The notes under the pieces: model-generated
The model's input: the letters and a program-made list of their open reading frames with translations, nothing else
What the model was told of the DNA's origin: nothing
The model's database searches: none
Program-made: the position numbers and the translations under genes
Assembly: GCA_035487355.1 (NCBI GenBank)
Contig: DATHMF010000006.1
Span: 185,762 to 249,761, forward strand
Reading direction: 5' to 3'
DNA length: 64,000 bases
Origin: Terriglobales bacterium
Lineage (GTDB): Bacteria > Acidobacteriota > Terriglobia > Terriglobales > Acidobacteriaceae
Part shown: one piece after another, positions 18,701-28,000 of the stretch
Layout of the letters: each line of letters opens with the position of its first letter
Position numbering within the stretch: position 1 is the first letter of the stretch

Positions 18701-18728
18701 ATTATATAAGAGTGGGGGGCTAAGTCAA
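18701..18728 (-). promoter_or_regulatory. Predicted strong sigma-70-type promoter of the IclR gene
   Basis: Minus strand: TTGACT (18723-18728), 16-bp spacer, TATAAT (18701-18706). The -10 is a perfect match and its end lies 8 bp before the GTG start codon, leaving almost no leader. Confidence 0.6.
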
Positions 18729-18749
18729 GATGGATAATTTCATGAAAGT

Positions 18750-19409
18750 TTAGCGCGGCAGAACATAAAAATACACAGCTTCAAAGTGGCAGGCACTGCC
18801 CAACATCACAAAAACGTGCCAGATGGTATGGCTCAGGCGTACCTTGATCCATCCGAAAAACAGGGTCCCAAAGGTATAGCACAGGCCGCCGGCAATCAGC
18901 CAAAAAATTGCGCGCAGCGGCAGATGGTCCAGCATGGGTTTCAGGATGAATATGGCAATCCATCCCATGCCGATATAAAAAAGGGTCGAAACAAAAGCAA
19001 AGTGTCCGGTAAAAAAAGCTTTGAGCAAAATTCCGGCCAGGGCCAGCCCCCACATCAGCACAAACACCGCCCAGATCCAGTTGCCTGCACCACGCAGGCT
19101 GACCAGCAGAAAGGGTGTATACGTACCGGCAATCAGGAGGTAGATGCAACAGTGGTCCAGGATTCGAAAGACGCGTCTTACCCCGGCTTTTCGGAAGCTG
19201 TGATAAAAAGTCGAGGCAGCATAAAGAAGCACCAGCGTCGCTCCGTAAATAGCACAACTCACTACGTGCCACGCGGTGCCGCGAATGGCGGCGAACGTCA
19301 CCAGCAGGGAGAGGCCGGCAATGCTCAAGACGAGTCCAATGCCGTGGGTCACGCTGCTCGCGAGTTCCTCTTTCCAATCGGTCCACTCGAGATGTGGATT
19401 GGACTGCAT
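18750..19409 (-). CDS. Hemolysin III / PAQR-like membrane protein
   Basis: 219-residue integral membrane protein with seven hydrophobic segments. EELASSVTHGIGLVLSIAG at the N-terminus, AASTFYHSF, CIYLLIAGTYTPFLL and HTIWHVFVMLGSACHF are the HlyIII/YqfA (TrhA) family blocks, including conserved Ser, His and Asp positions of the PAQR-like metal site. The bacterial members are linked to membrane energetics and fatty-acid homeostasis; cytolysis is not established for most. Unrelated in function to the neighbouring uronate locus. Confidence 0.9.
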   Translation of the reverse strand: MQSNPHLEWTDWKEELASSVTHGIGLVLSIAGLSLLVTFAAIRGTAWHVVSCAIYGATLVLLYAASTFYHSFRKAGVRRVFRILDHCCIYLLIAGTYTPFLLVSLRGAGNWIWAVFVLMWGLALAGILLKAFFTGHFAFVSTLFYIGMGWIAIFILKPMLDHLPLRAIFWLIAGGLCYTFGTLFFGWIKVRLSHTIWHVFVMLGSACHFEAVYFYVLPR

Positions 19410-19525
19410 CCTGAACCGAGGTTCGATCCCTTAATCAAAGTGTACTTCCGACTTCTGGAATTCACCTAACCCGTAGGCACTGCGAATCGGGATTGCAGAT
19501 GTGGGGACGAACGCAAATTTGGCTA

Positions 19526-19549
19526 CAGGCCGCCGGCGCAAGCGGCCTG
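19526..19549 (-). terminator. Hairpin downstream of the small secreted protein gene
   Basis: CAGGCCGC (19526-19533) / GCGGCCTG (19542-19549) with an 8-base loop, about 90 bp past the stop of the 75-aa gene on the minus strand. It is GC-rich with no clear T-run, so the call is tentative. Confidence 0.4.
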
Positions 19550-19641
19550 CAAGATCTTGATGCCAAACTAATTTAACTTTGGAAGGCTAGCAATGAGAAT
19601 ACACGCTCACTGCCAGTGGGAACTTTCTGGTATACCCGGAA

Positions 19642-19869
19642 CTATTTCGGGGGCGGTGTAGTGGTGGTGTCGGTTGAACCTTTCTTGTGCTTGCTTCCGT
19701 GGTGCTCGCCCTTGTCACCTTTGTGTTGATGATGATGCTTCTTGCCCGTGCCGGCGGTATTGGTACTCGAGCTGCCGGTGGTTGCGCCCGTTGAGCCGCC
19801 TGTAGCTTGTGCAACTGCAAGGCTGGCGCATAGTGCTAAGGCAAACATGAGTGTGAGTAGCTTTTTCAT
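19642..19869 (-). CDS. Small secreted His/Lys-rich low-complexity protein
   Basis: 75 residues: a good signal peptide (MKKLLTLMFALALCASLAVAQA), then a Gly/Ser/Thr-rich stretch and a basic KKHHHQHKGDKGEHHGSKHKKG segment, ending TTTTPPPK. AGGGAG lies seven bases before ATG, supporting expression. The histidine cluster could bind metal ions or polyanions. No family is recognised. Confidence 0.65.
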   Translation of the reverse strand: MKKLLTLMFALALCASLAVAQATGGSTGATTGSSSTNTAGTGKKHHHQHKGDKGEHHGSKHKKGSTDTTTTPPPK

Positions 19870-20006
19870 TGTGTTTCTCCCTGGTGGGCAAAATTGCCCG
19901 TATCATTAAATACCGATGGAACCTTTCTGGCAATAGGCAAGTAGGGCTATTTCCGCGGCGTCCAATTTTTACGATCTAAAACTTTAAACAGAGCTGCGTA
20001 TCCTCA

Positions 20007-22991
20007 TCAGAACAGGCCGAAGACGCCGACACTGTCGTGGGTTCCCACATAAACCTTTCCATTAGCGATGGTAGGAGTAATGAATTTATTGCCGGCTCCA
20101 AAATTACTGTCTCTACCGCCGGGCGCTTGATTGCTGTTATAGAGTTCGGTGGCCAGGTTGGCAGCGTCATAGGCATGTAACACCGTGGGACCACTCTCAT
20201 TTGAATCTGCCGCCCACACAATGCCATTCGTAACACCGTTGGAAGAAATACTGGGAGTTGCTCCCGGAAACGGAAAACTATGGGCGGAGTGAGATGTCGG
20301 CGAAAGGCTCAAGCGCGCATTGCTGAACTGGAAGGCACGTAGCTGTGTGCCGACTGATCCAAAATAAACGTTCCCGTTAAAATACGCCGGCATGGAGAAG
20401 ACGTTCGCCAAAACAGCCCCCAGGTCCTGATAGAGGTTAGGATTGCTATTCGTGTTGGGACTGTTGGTATTAAATTTGCCCATGTTGTCGCGGTCCGCCA
20501 GATAGATATGGCCATCCTTACCCGCGCCCACTGCCAGATGCCAGGTGTGGCTTAGGTTGTCAGTGATATCCGGCAAAAGCATCAGGCCACCCGATCCAAG
20601 GTCTTCGTCGGCGTTGCTCTCCTGGACCGTATTCGACATCGTGAAATAGTCTGCAACGCTCAAACCACTTGCAGTGGAAAGTTTCACAATGGCGTTGCCG
20701 TAATCGCCTTTGTTCGGGAAGCCATTGCCATCGAGCATAGGATCAAACGTGCCATTTCCCAACATTCCATAGACAAATCCGCCACTGTCAGCGGCCAGCC
20801 CCGCGCCGGCGTTCCACAGCGCGCCTTCACTTCCGTTGGGTGTCAGGTTGATCACGCTGGTTTGCGCGAGGGTGTTCTCGTCGTAGGCCATGATCCACGA
20901 AGTGTACGGGCCGCCATCGCAATGGGATGACCAGGCGGTATAGATCTTTCCGTTCAACAGCAGCAGCCCGGGTCTTTCTTTGTAGAGACCGGGATTAAAG
21001 GTAACTGTGCCACCGATGCGCGGGAAAGTCGCATGCACATCCACTGGACCACCCAGCATGTCAGCGCCCGTGGTCAAATCCAGGGCATGCACTCGATGGA
21101 AGTAAGTCCCTGCTCCATTTTTGCTCATGGCGACAACGTAGATCATGCCATTGGGTCCCTTGGTGAGATCAATCACAGGCGTGGACGTGACACCAATCTC
21201 GGGCGTGACCTGGCCGCAGCCGCGATCATCAGAGGGTGATTCACCTGCCTTCAGCATTGAAACTTGCCAGTACTGCGCGCCAGTATCGGCATCGAAGGCA
21301 TAAACACTATCGTGCTCGGTGGCCACAAATAGAACATTATGAATTCCCTGGTTGGGAATGTTTACTGCGGGCACGTAAAGGGTTTGCGCATCAACTTTCC
21401 CATCAACAGGGATGTTGAACAGCAACCGGAATTGGTTCATATTCACGTTGGCAGGAGTGAGTATCGCCTCATGCGAGTTCAAGCCGGTGCGGCCATTGTC
21501 GTTGTGGTAGGTGAGCGTTCCACCATAGGGAGCGTTCACCTGGATTGAAACTGTTTTGGTCTGCGCAGGCGGAGAAAGCGTGGTTGCAGTAATGGTATGC
21601 ACCGGGCCTACGCTCATGATCGTGGGTGTATATACGCCGCTGCTGGAGATGAAACCGCTGGCGTTATTTCCTGAGCCCACTCCATCAATGGACCAGGAGA
21701 CAGGCAGGTTGGGGGTAAACTGCTGGGTTTGCAATACAGAAATGGTGATGGTTGACGGTGAAACCGCCAGTACCGGAACAACCTGAAGACCCGTAGAGCC
21801 GGTTAACCCCTGGGTCGCTGAAATCGTGGTGCTCCCAGCAGTCACGAGCGTCGCCACGTTATTTGTCATGGTTGCTACGAGGGTATTTGATGATGCCCAG
21901 GTAGCACTGCCGGTAAAGTTCTGGGTGCTGCCATCAGTATAATTGCCAGTCGCCGTATAAGTAACTGGACCTGCATTCACCACCACAGCCTGGCTTGCCG
22001 GGGTCACCGTAATTGAACTCAGCACCACGACTTGAAGACCTGTAGAACCGGTCACAGTCGGGCCAGCGTTTGAAGTCGCGGAAATGAGAGTCGTCCCGCC
22101 AGCCACCAGCGTCGCTACGTTATTCGTCATGGTCGCTACCCCGGGAATGGAGGACGCCCATGTAACCGAGCCGGTAAGGTTCTGCGTGCTGTTATCAGAG
22201 TAGTTGCCGGTCGCTGTGTAAGTAACCGTACCCACGCTCAAGAGCGGGTGTGCGTTCGCAGGAGTCACCGTAATCGAATTCAGCACCACAGCACTCGAGA
22301 CAGTAAGCTGAACTGAAGCCGACAGCGGCCCTTTGGAGGCGGTAATGGTAACAGGTCCCAGAGTGCTGCCGGCAGTGACCAGCCCAGTGGATGGATTAAC
22401 CGTGGCAATGCTGGTGTCGGAAGAGCTCCACTGTACCTGGTTGGTGATGTTTTCGCTAAACGTGGATTGTGACGCGCCGCCACGGAAGAATACCCGTGAG
22501 GCGCTGAATTGCAGAGTCTTCGTAGGCACCAGGGAGAAGCCCGAAGGCGCAACTTCCAAGGCAAACGGCCCTGGCGCAGGCCGAACAACCACTACTCCTG
22601 TCATCGACGCCAGGTGCACACTGCAGTAGTAAGGAAAGGTTCCCACCTGATTGAATGTGAAGCTAAAACTGAAAGTTGCAGCGTGCTGACCCGAATCCCA
22701 CGTGCCATTGGAGGTGCAGGCGCCGGAACATGTGCCCGAAGTGGTTGAGTGAAATCCCGATATCCAGTTCCACTGCACGGTGTCACCCTTGCGAATGACG
22801 GTCGTGCTGGTGCCACTGACGGTATCTTGGAAGGAATGCGCGCTGCCCGGACCTATATTAACAATCCGGGTGTCGGCGAAGCTTAGTGAGGCCCCGCCAA
22901 AGGCGAATGCCAGCAATAGTATGAGTGCATGGGTTCTGCACCGCAGGAATAAATCTAAAATATCCCGGCACAATGACGTTCTCATGCTCAA
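20007..22991 (-). CDS. Secreted cupredoxin / Ig-like / PQQ-like beta-propeller protein
   Basis: 994 residues. After a signal peptide (to about residue 40) comes a plastocyanin-like domain (about 40-140): GDTVQWNWISGFHSTTSG supplies a copper-ligand His and YYCSVHLASM supplies the Cys, His and Met of a type I copper site. Next is an Ig-like stretch (about 150-470) with two BIG-2-like repeats sharing SITVTPA, TYTATGNY and WASS motifs. The C-terminal half (about 500-994) is a PQQ-like/beta-propeller region (DSVYAFDADTGAQYWQ, GANKFITPTIANGKVYVGTHDSVGVFG-type text). Two possible starts exist: TTG at 22991, six bases after AAGGAG, and ATG at 22985, twelve bases after. The TTG has better spacing. Probably a cell-surface or periplasmic redox-related or adhesive protein; exact role unknown. 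Confidence 0.8.
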   Translation of the reverse strand: MSMRTSLCRDILDLFLRCRTHALILLLAFAFGGASLSFADTRIVNIGPGSAHSFQDTVSGTSTTVIRKGDTVQWNWISGFHSTTSGTCSGACTSNGTWDSGQHAATFSFSFTFNQVGTFPYYCSVHLASMTGVVVVRPAPGPFALEVAPSGFSLVPTKTLQFSASRVFFRGGASQSTFSENITNQVQWSSSDTSIATVNPSTGLVTAGSTLGPVTITASKGPLSASVQLTVSSAVVLNSITVTPANAHPLLSVGTVTYTATGNYSDNSTQNLTGSVTWASSIPGVATMTNNVATLVAGGTTLISATSNAGPTVTGSTGLQVVVLSSITVTPASQAVVVNAGPVTYTATGNYTDGSTQNFTGSATWASSNTLVATMTNNVATLVTAGSTTISATQGLTGSTGLQVVPVLAVSPSTITISVLQTQQFTPNLPVSWSIDGVGSGNNASGFISSSGVYTPTIMSVGPVHTITATTLSPPAQTKTVSIQVNAPYGGTLTYHNDNGRTGLNSHEAILTPANVNMNQFRLLFNIPVDGKVDAQTLYVPAVNIPNQGIHNVLFVATEHDSVYAFDADTGAQYWQVSMLKAGESPSDDRGCGQVTPEIGVTSTPVIDLTKGPNGMIYVVAMSKNGAGTYFHRVHALDLTTGADMLGGPVDVHATFPRIGGTVTFNPGLYKERPGLLLLNGKIYTAWSSHCDGGPYTSWIMAYDENTLAQTSVINLTPNGSEGALWNAGAGLAADSGGFVYGMLGNGTFDPMLDGNGFPNKGDYGNAIVKLSTASGLSVADYFTMSNTVQESNADEDLGSGGLMLLPDITDNLSHTWHLAVGAGKDGHIYLADRDNMGKFNTNSPNTNSNPNLYQDLGAVLANVFSMPAYFNGNVYFGSVGTQLRAFQFSNARLSLSPTSHSAHSFPFPGATPSISSNGVTNGIVWAADSNESGPTVLHAYDAANLATELYNSNQAPGGRDSNFGAGNKFITPTIANGKVYVGTHDSVGVFGLF
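21780..22275 (-). repeat. Two tandem Ig-like (BIG-2-type) repeat units
   Basis: Two ~240-bp units inside the cupredoxin protein gene share long stretches of similar DNA, for example around gtcgctacgttatt-gtcatgg (about 21850 and 22110). Each encodes the protein pattern SITVTPA...YTATGNY...TQN-TGS-TWASS...ATMTNNVATLV. Confidence 0.7.
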
Positions 22992-23343
22992 ACACCGCTC
23001 CTTGATTGTTCAGTTTTCGTTAGTGTGAGGGAGGAGAATGCTGGAGCAACTAATATTGAAGCAACCATAGTGGGCATTACAAGCAGGAAAAAGGACACGT
23101 ACTACTGGTTCATCAGAAACCATCTGCTGACGATGCAAGTTGATACCGCCTGCCGTGAGATTCTTCACCAGCAGGACCAGAATTTCCTTTTACGAGGGGA
23201 ATGCAGGCTGGGGTTCCGGCCACAACACACCGATCAGGCGAAACAAACGCTATGACTTGGTTCAGGCTCGCCTGCGTTTCGCTGAAACTGCTATAGAGCT
23301 ATAATACCTTAGCTCCAATTTATTTGGACAATGCAAGAAATTA
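22992..23343. other. Divergent intergenic region with a palindromic site
   Basis: No gene is supported between the divergent cupredoxin and chitinase genes. It contains TGCTATAGAGCT at 23289-23300, running into a perfect TATAAT (23300-23305). The remainder shows nothing recognisable. Confidence 0.5.
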
Positions 23344-23372
23344 TTGACAATCCCCTCTATAACTGCTATATA
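23344..23372 (+). promoter_or_regulatory. Near-consensus promoter of the GH18 chitinase with overlapping palindrome
   Basis: TTGACA (23344-23349), 17-bp spacer, TATATA (23367-23372). The -10 lies inside TGCTATATAGCT (23364-23375), a near-perfect 12-bp palindrome also found at the other GH18 locus. A 6-bp-stem hairpin GGAGTA/TACTCC (23390-23405) follows in the leader, just before the AAGGAG ribosome site. Confidence 0.7.
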
Positions 23373-23424
23373 GCTTTGTCGCCAATCTCGGAGTAGATTT
23401 ACTCCAACTTAAGGAGAGCCTGCA

Positions 23425-24822
23425 ATGAAGCGCACCCATCGAGTCACGTTGAGCGCCGGGGTCCTGCTGCTGCTTCTGTTCTTCACCCTTGGCACCACTT
23501 CGGCACAAAGCATTCCCACCTGGCAACCGAACACGGCTTACGCAACCGGCGCATTGGTCATGTTCAATGGTGTGGAGTATCAATGTATCCAGGGCCACAC
23601 TTCTCTGCTTGGATGGGAGCCGCCCGTTGTGCCTGCACTCTGGCACCCGGTCAGTGGAACTCCCAAACCCACGCCTACTCCCACCCCAAAACCGACCCCG
23701 ACGCCTAAGCCAACTCCTACACCGAAACCAACTCCCACGCCCACTCCAAAACCAACACCCACGCCGACGCCAAAGCCCACCCCCACACCGACTCCCATTC
23801 CCGGAGTGGGAAACGGAAGATTACTCGTAGGCTATTGGCACGACTTCGATAACGGCACGGGGTTCATTCCGCTGGCGAATGTTCCGCAGGCTTACGACAT
23901 TATCAATGTGGCCTTTGCCACTCCTGCCTCAGGATCAACCTCGAACATCACCTTCTCGGTGTTCCAGGAAGGCGACTCGCAGTTCATCTCCGATATTGCG
24001 GTCTTGCACAGCAAAGGCAAAAAAGTCCTTCTTTCCATTGGCGGGGCGCTCACAACCGTCCAGTTGAACTCTTCCGGCGATGTACAGACTTTTGTCAGTT
24101 CGGTGGCGGGCATTGTGCAGAAGTACGGCTTCGATGGAATTGATATTGATTTTGAAAACAATTCTCTCTTCCTCAATGCCGGCGACACAGACGTCAACCA
24201 TCCCACTACGCCGGTAGTCGTAAACCTGATCGCTGCGCTCAGGCAGCTTCATAACCAGTTGGGCTCCACGTTCATGATTACTATGGCGCCTGAAACCTTC
24301 TTTGTGCAGGTGGGCTTCAACAACTATGGCCCCGGGCAGTTCGGAGGTGACCCACGGGCCGGCGCCTATTTGCCGGTCATCAATGGCATTCGGGATGTCC
24401 TGAGCTACCTCTGGGTGCAGCAATACAATTCCGGACCGGTGAAAGCGCTCGACGACCAGTACTACAACATGGGGGGACCCGATTTCCACGTGGCCATGGC
24501 GGAAATGGTGCTGCAAGGCTTCCCAGTGGCTCACACTCCCGGAGACGTCTTTGCTCCGTTGCGGCCAGACCAGGTCTTGATCGGTGTCCCAGCGAGCCTG
24601 AACGCAGGAAATGGGTTCCTTTCGAATTCCCAGATTGAAACCGCGTTGAACTACGTCACCAGGGGAACTTCGTTTGGGGGAAGCTATCAACTGAGAAACC
24701 CTGCCGGCTATTCCAATTTCAGGGGGGTTATGACCTGGTCTATCAATTGGGATGCGTTCTCAAGCTTGCAGTTCTCGGGTGGAATGCGGAGCTATCTCGA
24801 CTCTCTGCCCCCGGTCCATTGA
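23425..24822 (+). CDS. Secreted GH18 chitinase with CBM5/12-type domain and Pro-Thr linker
   Basis: 465 residues: signal peptide (1-31), chitin-binding CBM5/12-like domain (about 32-76; [25 protein letters not shown]...WEPP...LWHPV), a Pro/Thr/Lys linker (about 78-130) and a GH18 TIM barrel (135-465). The catalytic motif D237-G-I-D-I-D-F-E244 is intact, with E244 as acid. The barrel region [15 protein letters not shown] and [15 protein letters not shown] end ([10 protein letters not shown]) resemble bacterial ChiC/ChiD-type chitinases. AAGGAG lies eight bases before ATG. Likely releases chito-oligosaccharides from soil fungal or arthropod chitin. Expression is probably controlled through the palindromes at 23289 and 23364. 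Confidence 0.92.
   Translation: MKRTHRVTLSAGVLLLLLFFTLGTTSAQSIPTWQPNTAYATGALVMFNGVEYQCIQGHTSLLGWEPPVVPALWHPVSGTPKPTPTPTPKPTPTPKPTPTPKPTPTPTPKPTPTPTPKPTPTPTPIPGVGNGRLLVGYWHDFDNGTGFIPLANVPQAYDIINVAFATPASGSTSNITFSVFQEGDSQFISDIAVLHSKGKKVLLSIGGALTTVQLNSSGDVQTFVSSVAGIVQKYGFDGIDIDFENNSLFLNAGDTDVNHPTTPVVVNLIAALRQLHNQLGSTFMITMAPETFFVQVGFNNYGPGQFGGDPRAGAYLPVINGIRDVLSYLWVQQYNSGPVKALDDQYYNMGGPDFHVAMAEMVLQGFPVAHTPGDVFAPLRPDQVLIGVPASLNAGNGFLSNSQIETALNYVTRGTSFGGSYQLRNPAGYSNFRGVMTWSINWDAFSSLQFSGGMRSYLDSLPPVH
23666..23811 (+). repeat. Pro-Thr-Lys-Pro linker-coding repeat
   Basis: About 145 bp of short tandem repeats coding for [13 protein letters not shown] sequence between the CBM and the catalytic domain. 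It is low complexity and likely to vary in length between strains. Confidence 0.8.
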
Positions 24823-24846
24823 AAAGACACTGATGCAACATGGAAA

Positions 24847-24887
24847 GCAATGTCCAGCCAGCTTACCGCAAGCTGGCTGGGCATTGC
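24847..24887 (+). terminator. Strong hairpin after the GH18 chitinase gene
   Basis: CCAGCCAGCTT (24854-24864) / AAGCTGGCTGG (24870-24880) with a 5-base loop. The stem extends outward by GCAATG/CATTGC to about 18 bp with one wobble. No T-run follows, so Rho-assisted or weak intrinsic termination is possible. Confidence 0.6.
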
Positions 24888-25094
24888 ATCCCTAAGTCTG
24901 GAGAGATTGCGGAAACCGGCACAAGTGTGAAGCTGCGAAATCTCATAATGTGAGACTGAAATAGACTGAAGTCCATGACCTTTTTTCTGCGCTTGCTTTA
25001 AATAATTCAGCATAGAATAGCCCCGCTAAAAACAACTCCACCCTTGCCCCCATAAAAGGGTTGAACCTAAAAAAATCTCCAGAGGAGTCGCCCT

Positions 25095-28000
25095 ATGAGC
25101 CTGAAGCTTAGAGCTCGATTTGTGCCTGTCTGTCTCTTTTCACTGGTTGTGTTGATCTTTTGTCTGAGCACACCTTTTAATACCCACGCCGGAACAACCG
25201 GCACACCTGAAGCTGGGCGGCCCTCTGCCCTGGCTGCGAACTATGGCAACCTTCCTCTGAGTTTTGAACGCAATGAAGGACAGACTGATGCACAAGTGAA
25301 GTTTCTCTCTCGTGGTGGCGGCTACACCGTGTTCCTTACCTCACAGAGCGCAGTACTGGTGTTGAGCAAGCAGGAGCCGAACAGGACACAGAATGCGAGA
25401 AACAAAGCCAGCAAGCAGACAGGGGCAAAAAATCTGCCGGTCAAAGTTACGGCCACTGTAGTGCGGTTGCAACTCGCGGGAGAAAAACTAAATCTTGCAC
25501 CAAAAATCAGTGGACTGGCCGAGCTGCCTGGACGCAGTAACTATTTCAAAGGGAGCAATCGGCAACGCTGGGCCACCAATATTCCCAATTACGAACAGGT
25601 GCAATACCGCGGCGTCTATCCTGGCGTGGACATGGTGTACTACGGTAACCAACGGCAGTTGGAATATGACATGGTTGTGGCGCCCCATGCCGATCCCTCG
25701 GCCATTCACTTCCAAGTGCAGGGAGCAAGGAGCATGGAAATCGCCCCTTCCGGCGATTTAATACTGCATACCACGAACGGTGATGTGGCGCTCCGCAAAC
25801 CTCTGCTCTATCAACCAAAGATTGCCCAGCAGAAGATTGCCGGCACAATACCTTTGTCACCGAATGAAGGGCCAAGCAATGCAAGCCCATTGTCCTCGCC
25901 GGCCGCGGACCAACCTGCGCCGCGAGAAATGGTGAATGGCAGCTATGTCATCCAGGGAAACGAAATTCAATTTCAGGTGAGCGCTTACGATAACAACCGC
26001 CCTCTAATCATTGATCCGGTTCTGACTTACTCAACGTTCCTGGGCGGGAGCAGCTTCGATCAGGGATCGGCAATTGCGGCGGATATCAACGGCAATGCTT
26101 ATATCGCGGGTGAAACCAACTCGCCCGATTTCCCCACGACCAATACGATTAATCCCTTCAATCAAGCTCAGATGGTTTTTATCGCCAAGCTTAGTCCCGC
26201 TGGAGACAGCTTGGTCTACTCCACCTATCTGGGTGGGGCCAATCCGAATGATTTCGATTCCGCATCTGGCATCGCCCTCGACGGCAATGGTAACGCTTAT
26301 GTAAGCGGAACCACCTCGGACACCGACTTTCCCGTAGTCAATGCTTATCAAGCATCCCCGCCAGACCCTGCTGCAAGTAATGTTTTTGTAAGCAAACTGA
26401 ATGCGGCCGGCAACTCGCTTTTGTATTCCACGTATCTCGGTGGTACCAATAATGGCGGCTCTTTCCAGTCACTCAATTTCGGCAACAGCATTGCCGCGGA
26501 TGCAAACGGCAACGCTTATGTAACCGGGAATACCAGCTCTGATAATTTTCCTCATACCAGCAATGCCTTTCAACAGACTGATCCCGTAGGTCTGGGCTCT
26601 CTTATCGCCGTACCTTTTGTAAGCAAGATTGACACCACGCAGACGGGGGTTTCATCGCTGGTATATTCCACGTACCTGGGAGGAGCGGCCCCCAATGCCT
26701 TCAATCGTGCAAACGGGATCGCCACCAACGGCCTGGGCAAGGTCTATATCACCGGTACCACCAACGCGCCCGACTTCCCTACCAAGAATGCCTTCCAGAA
26801 CAACCTGGTCGTCGGCTCTCAAAATGCGTTTGTGAGTGTACTTGACACTACGGCTTCGGGTAACGCATCGCTGATTTACTCTACGTATCTGGGCGGCAAG
26901 AATGGGAGTATGACCGATAGCGGCGCGGACATAGTTGTAGACAGCACCGGCAAGATAGATGTTACAGGCATTACGGGATCCACCGGTTTCCCGGTGACCT
27001 CCAATGCCTTCCAAAACAGCCTCGCGGGCGCTTGCAGCAATGCGTTTATCAGCCAGATTGATCCGACCCAGTCGGGCGCGCCCTCTCTGGTCTATTCCAC
27101 GTACTTCGGCGGCAACGATTCATTGTCACAATGCACGGAAGAAGGTCATGGGATCGCCACCGACAGTACCGGCAAAATCTATGTGACTGGACAAACCGAT
27201 TCCTCCAATTTCCCAACCAAAAATCCTTTGCAGGCCATGTTGCCGGAAAGTGGAAGTTTTGAGCAGAGTGTTTTCGTAAGCCAGTTTGACCCCAGCCAGC
27301 CGGTAGCGGTCAACACCCTGTTGTTCTCCACCTATCTTGGCGGCAGCAGGGGTTCAAATAATGGTGACCGGGGCTATGGGGTAGCTGTGGACAGCAATGG
27401 CGCGAACGTCTACGTCACGGGCGCAACCGACGCGTATGACTTCCCGGCGGTAAATCCACTGCAACCATACAGTGCCAATGGAGACGCTTTTGTAGCCAAG
27501 ATCAACCTTGCAGGGACCTCGCCGGCCATTTTACTTACACCCAGTTCGCTGAGCTTCGATTTCCAGACGGGAGGCACAAGCAGCACTCCAAAGCCTGTCA
27601 CTGTCAAGAATGTTGGTACGGCCTCGCTCACCATATCTGCAGTCTCGGTGAATTTCACCGGCTTCAGCATAAGCGGCAATACCTGCGCGCCCCTCCCATT
27701 TGCGTTGACGGCCGGCAGTACCTGCACAATCAGCGTAATTCACAACCCGCCGCAGTCAGGGAACTGGTCGGCAAACCTGGTGATAACAGACAGCTCCCTC
27801 GGAAGTCCGCATAAGGTGTCACTCCGGGGTGCGGGAGCTAACGTCGCGCTGGCTTCTTCGCTGAACCCTTCAAGCTATGGTCAGACCGTGACCTTCACTG
27901 CAACGCTCACCTCTGGCGTACCAGGAGGCCCGCTTGGAGGGACGGTTCAATTTTTCGATGGCACGAATGCCGTGGACACTCAACCCGTTGTCTCCGGAGC

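Noticed and set aside
23025..23255. 76-codon frame between the cupredoxin and chitinase genes
   Set aside because: GTG start without a ribosome site, no recognisable texture.
23580..23798. Gly-Val repeat frame opposite the chitinase linker
   Set aside because: Artefact of reading the Pro-Thr linker repeat on the other strand.
23666..23811. CRISPR-like short repeats
   Set aside because: The repeats are 6-12 bp, contiguous and in frame, coding a Pro-Thr linker; there are no spacers or cas genes.
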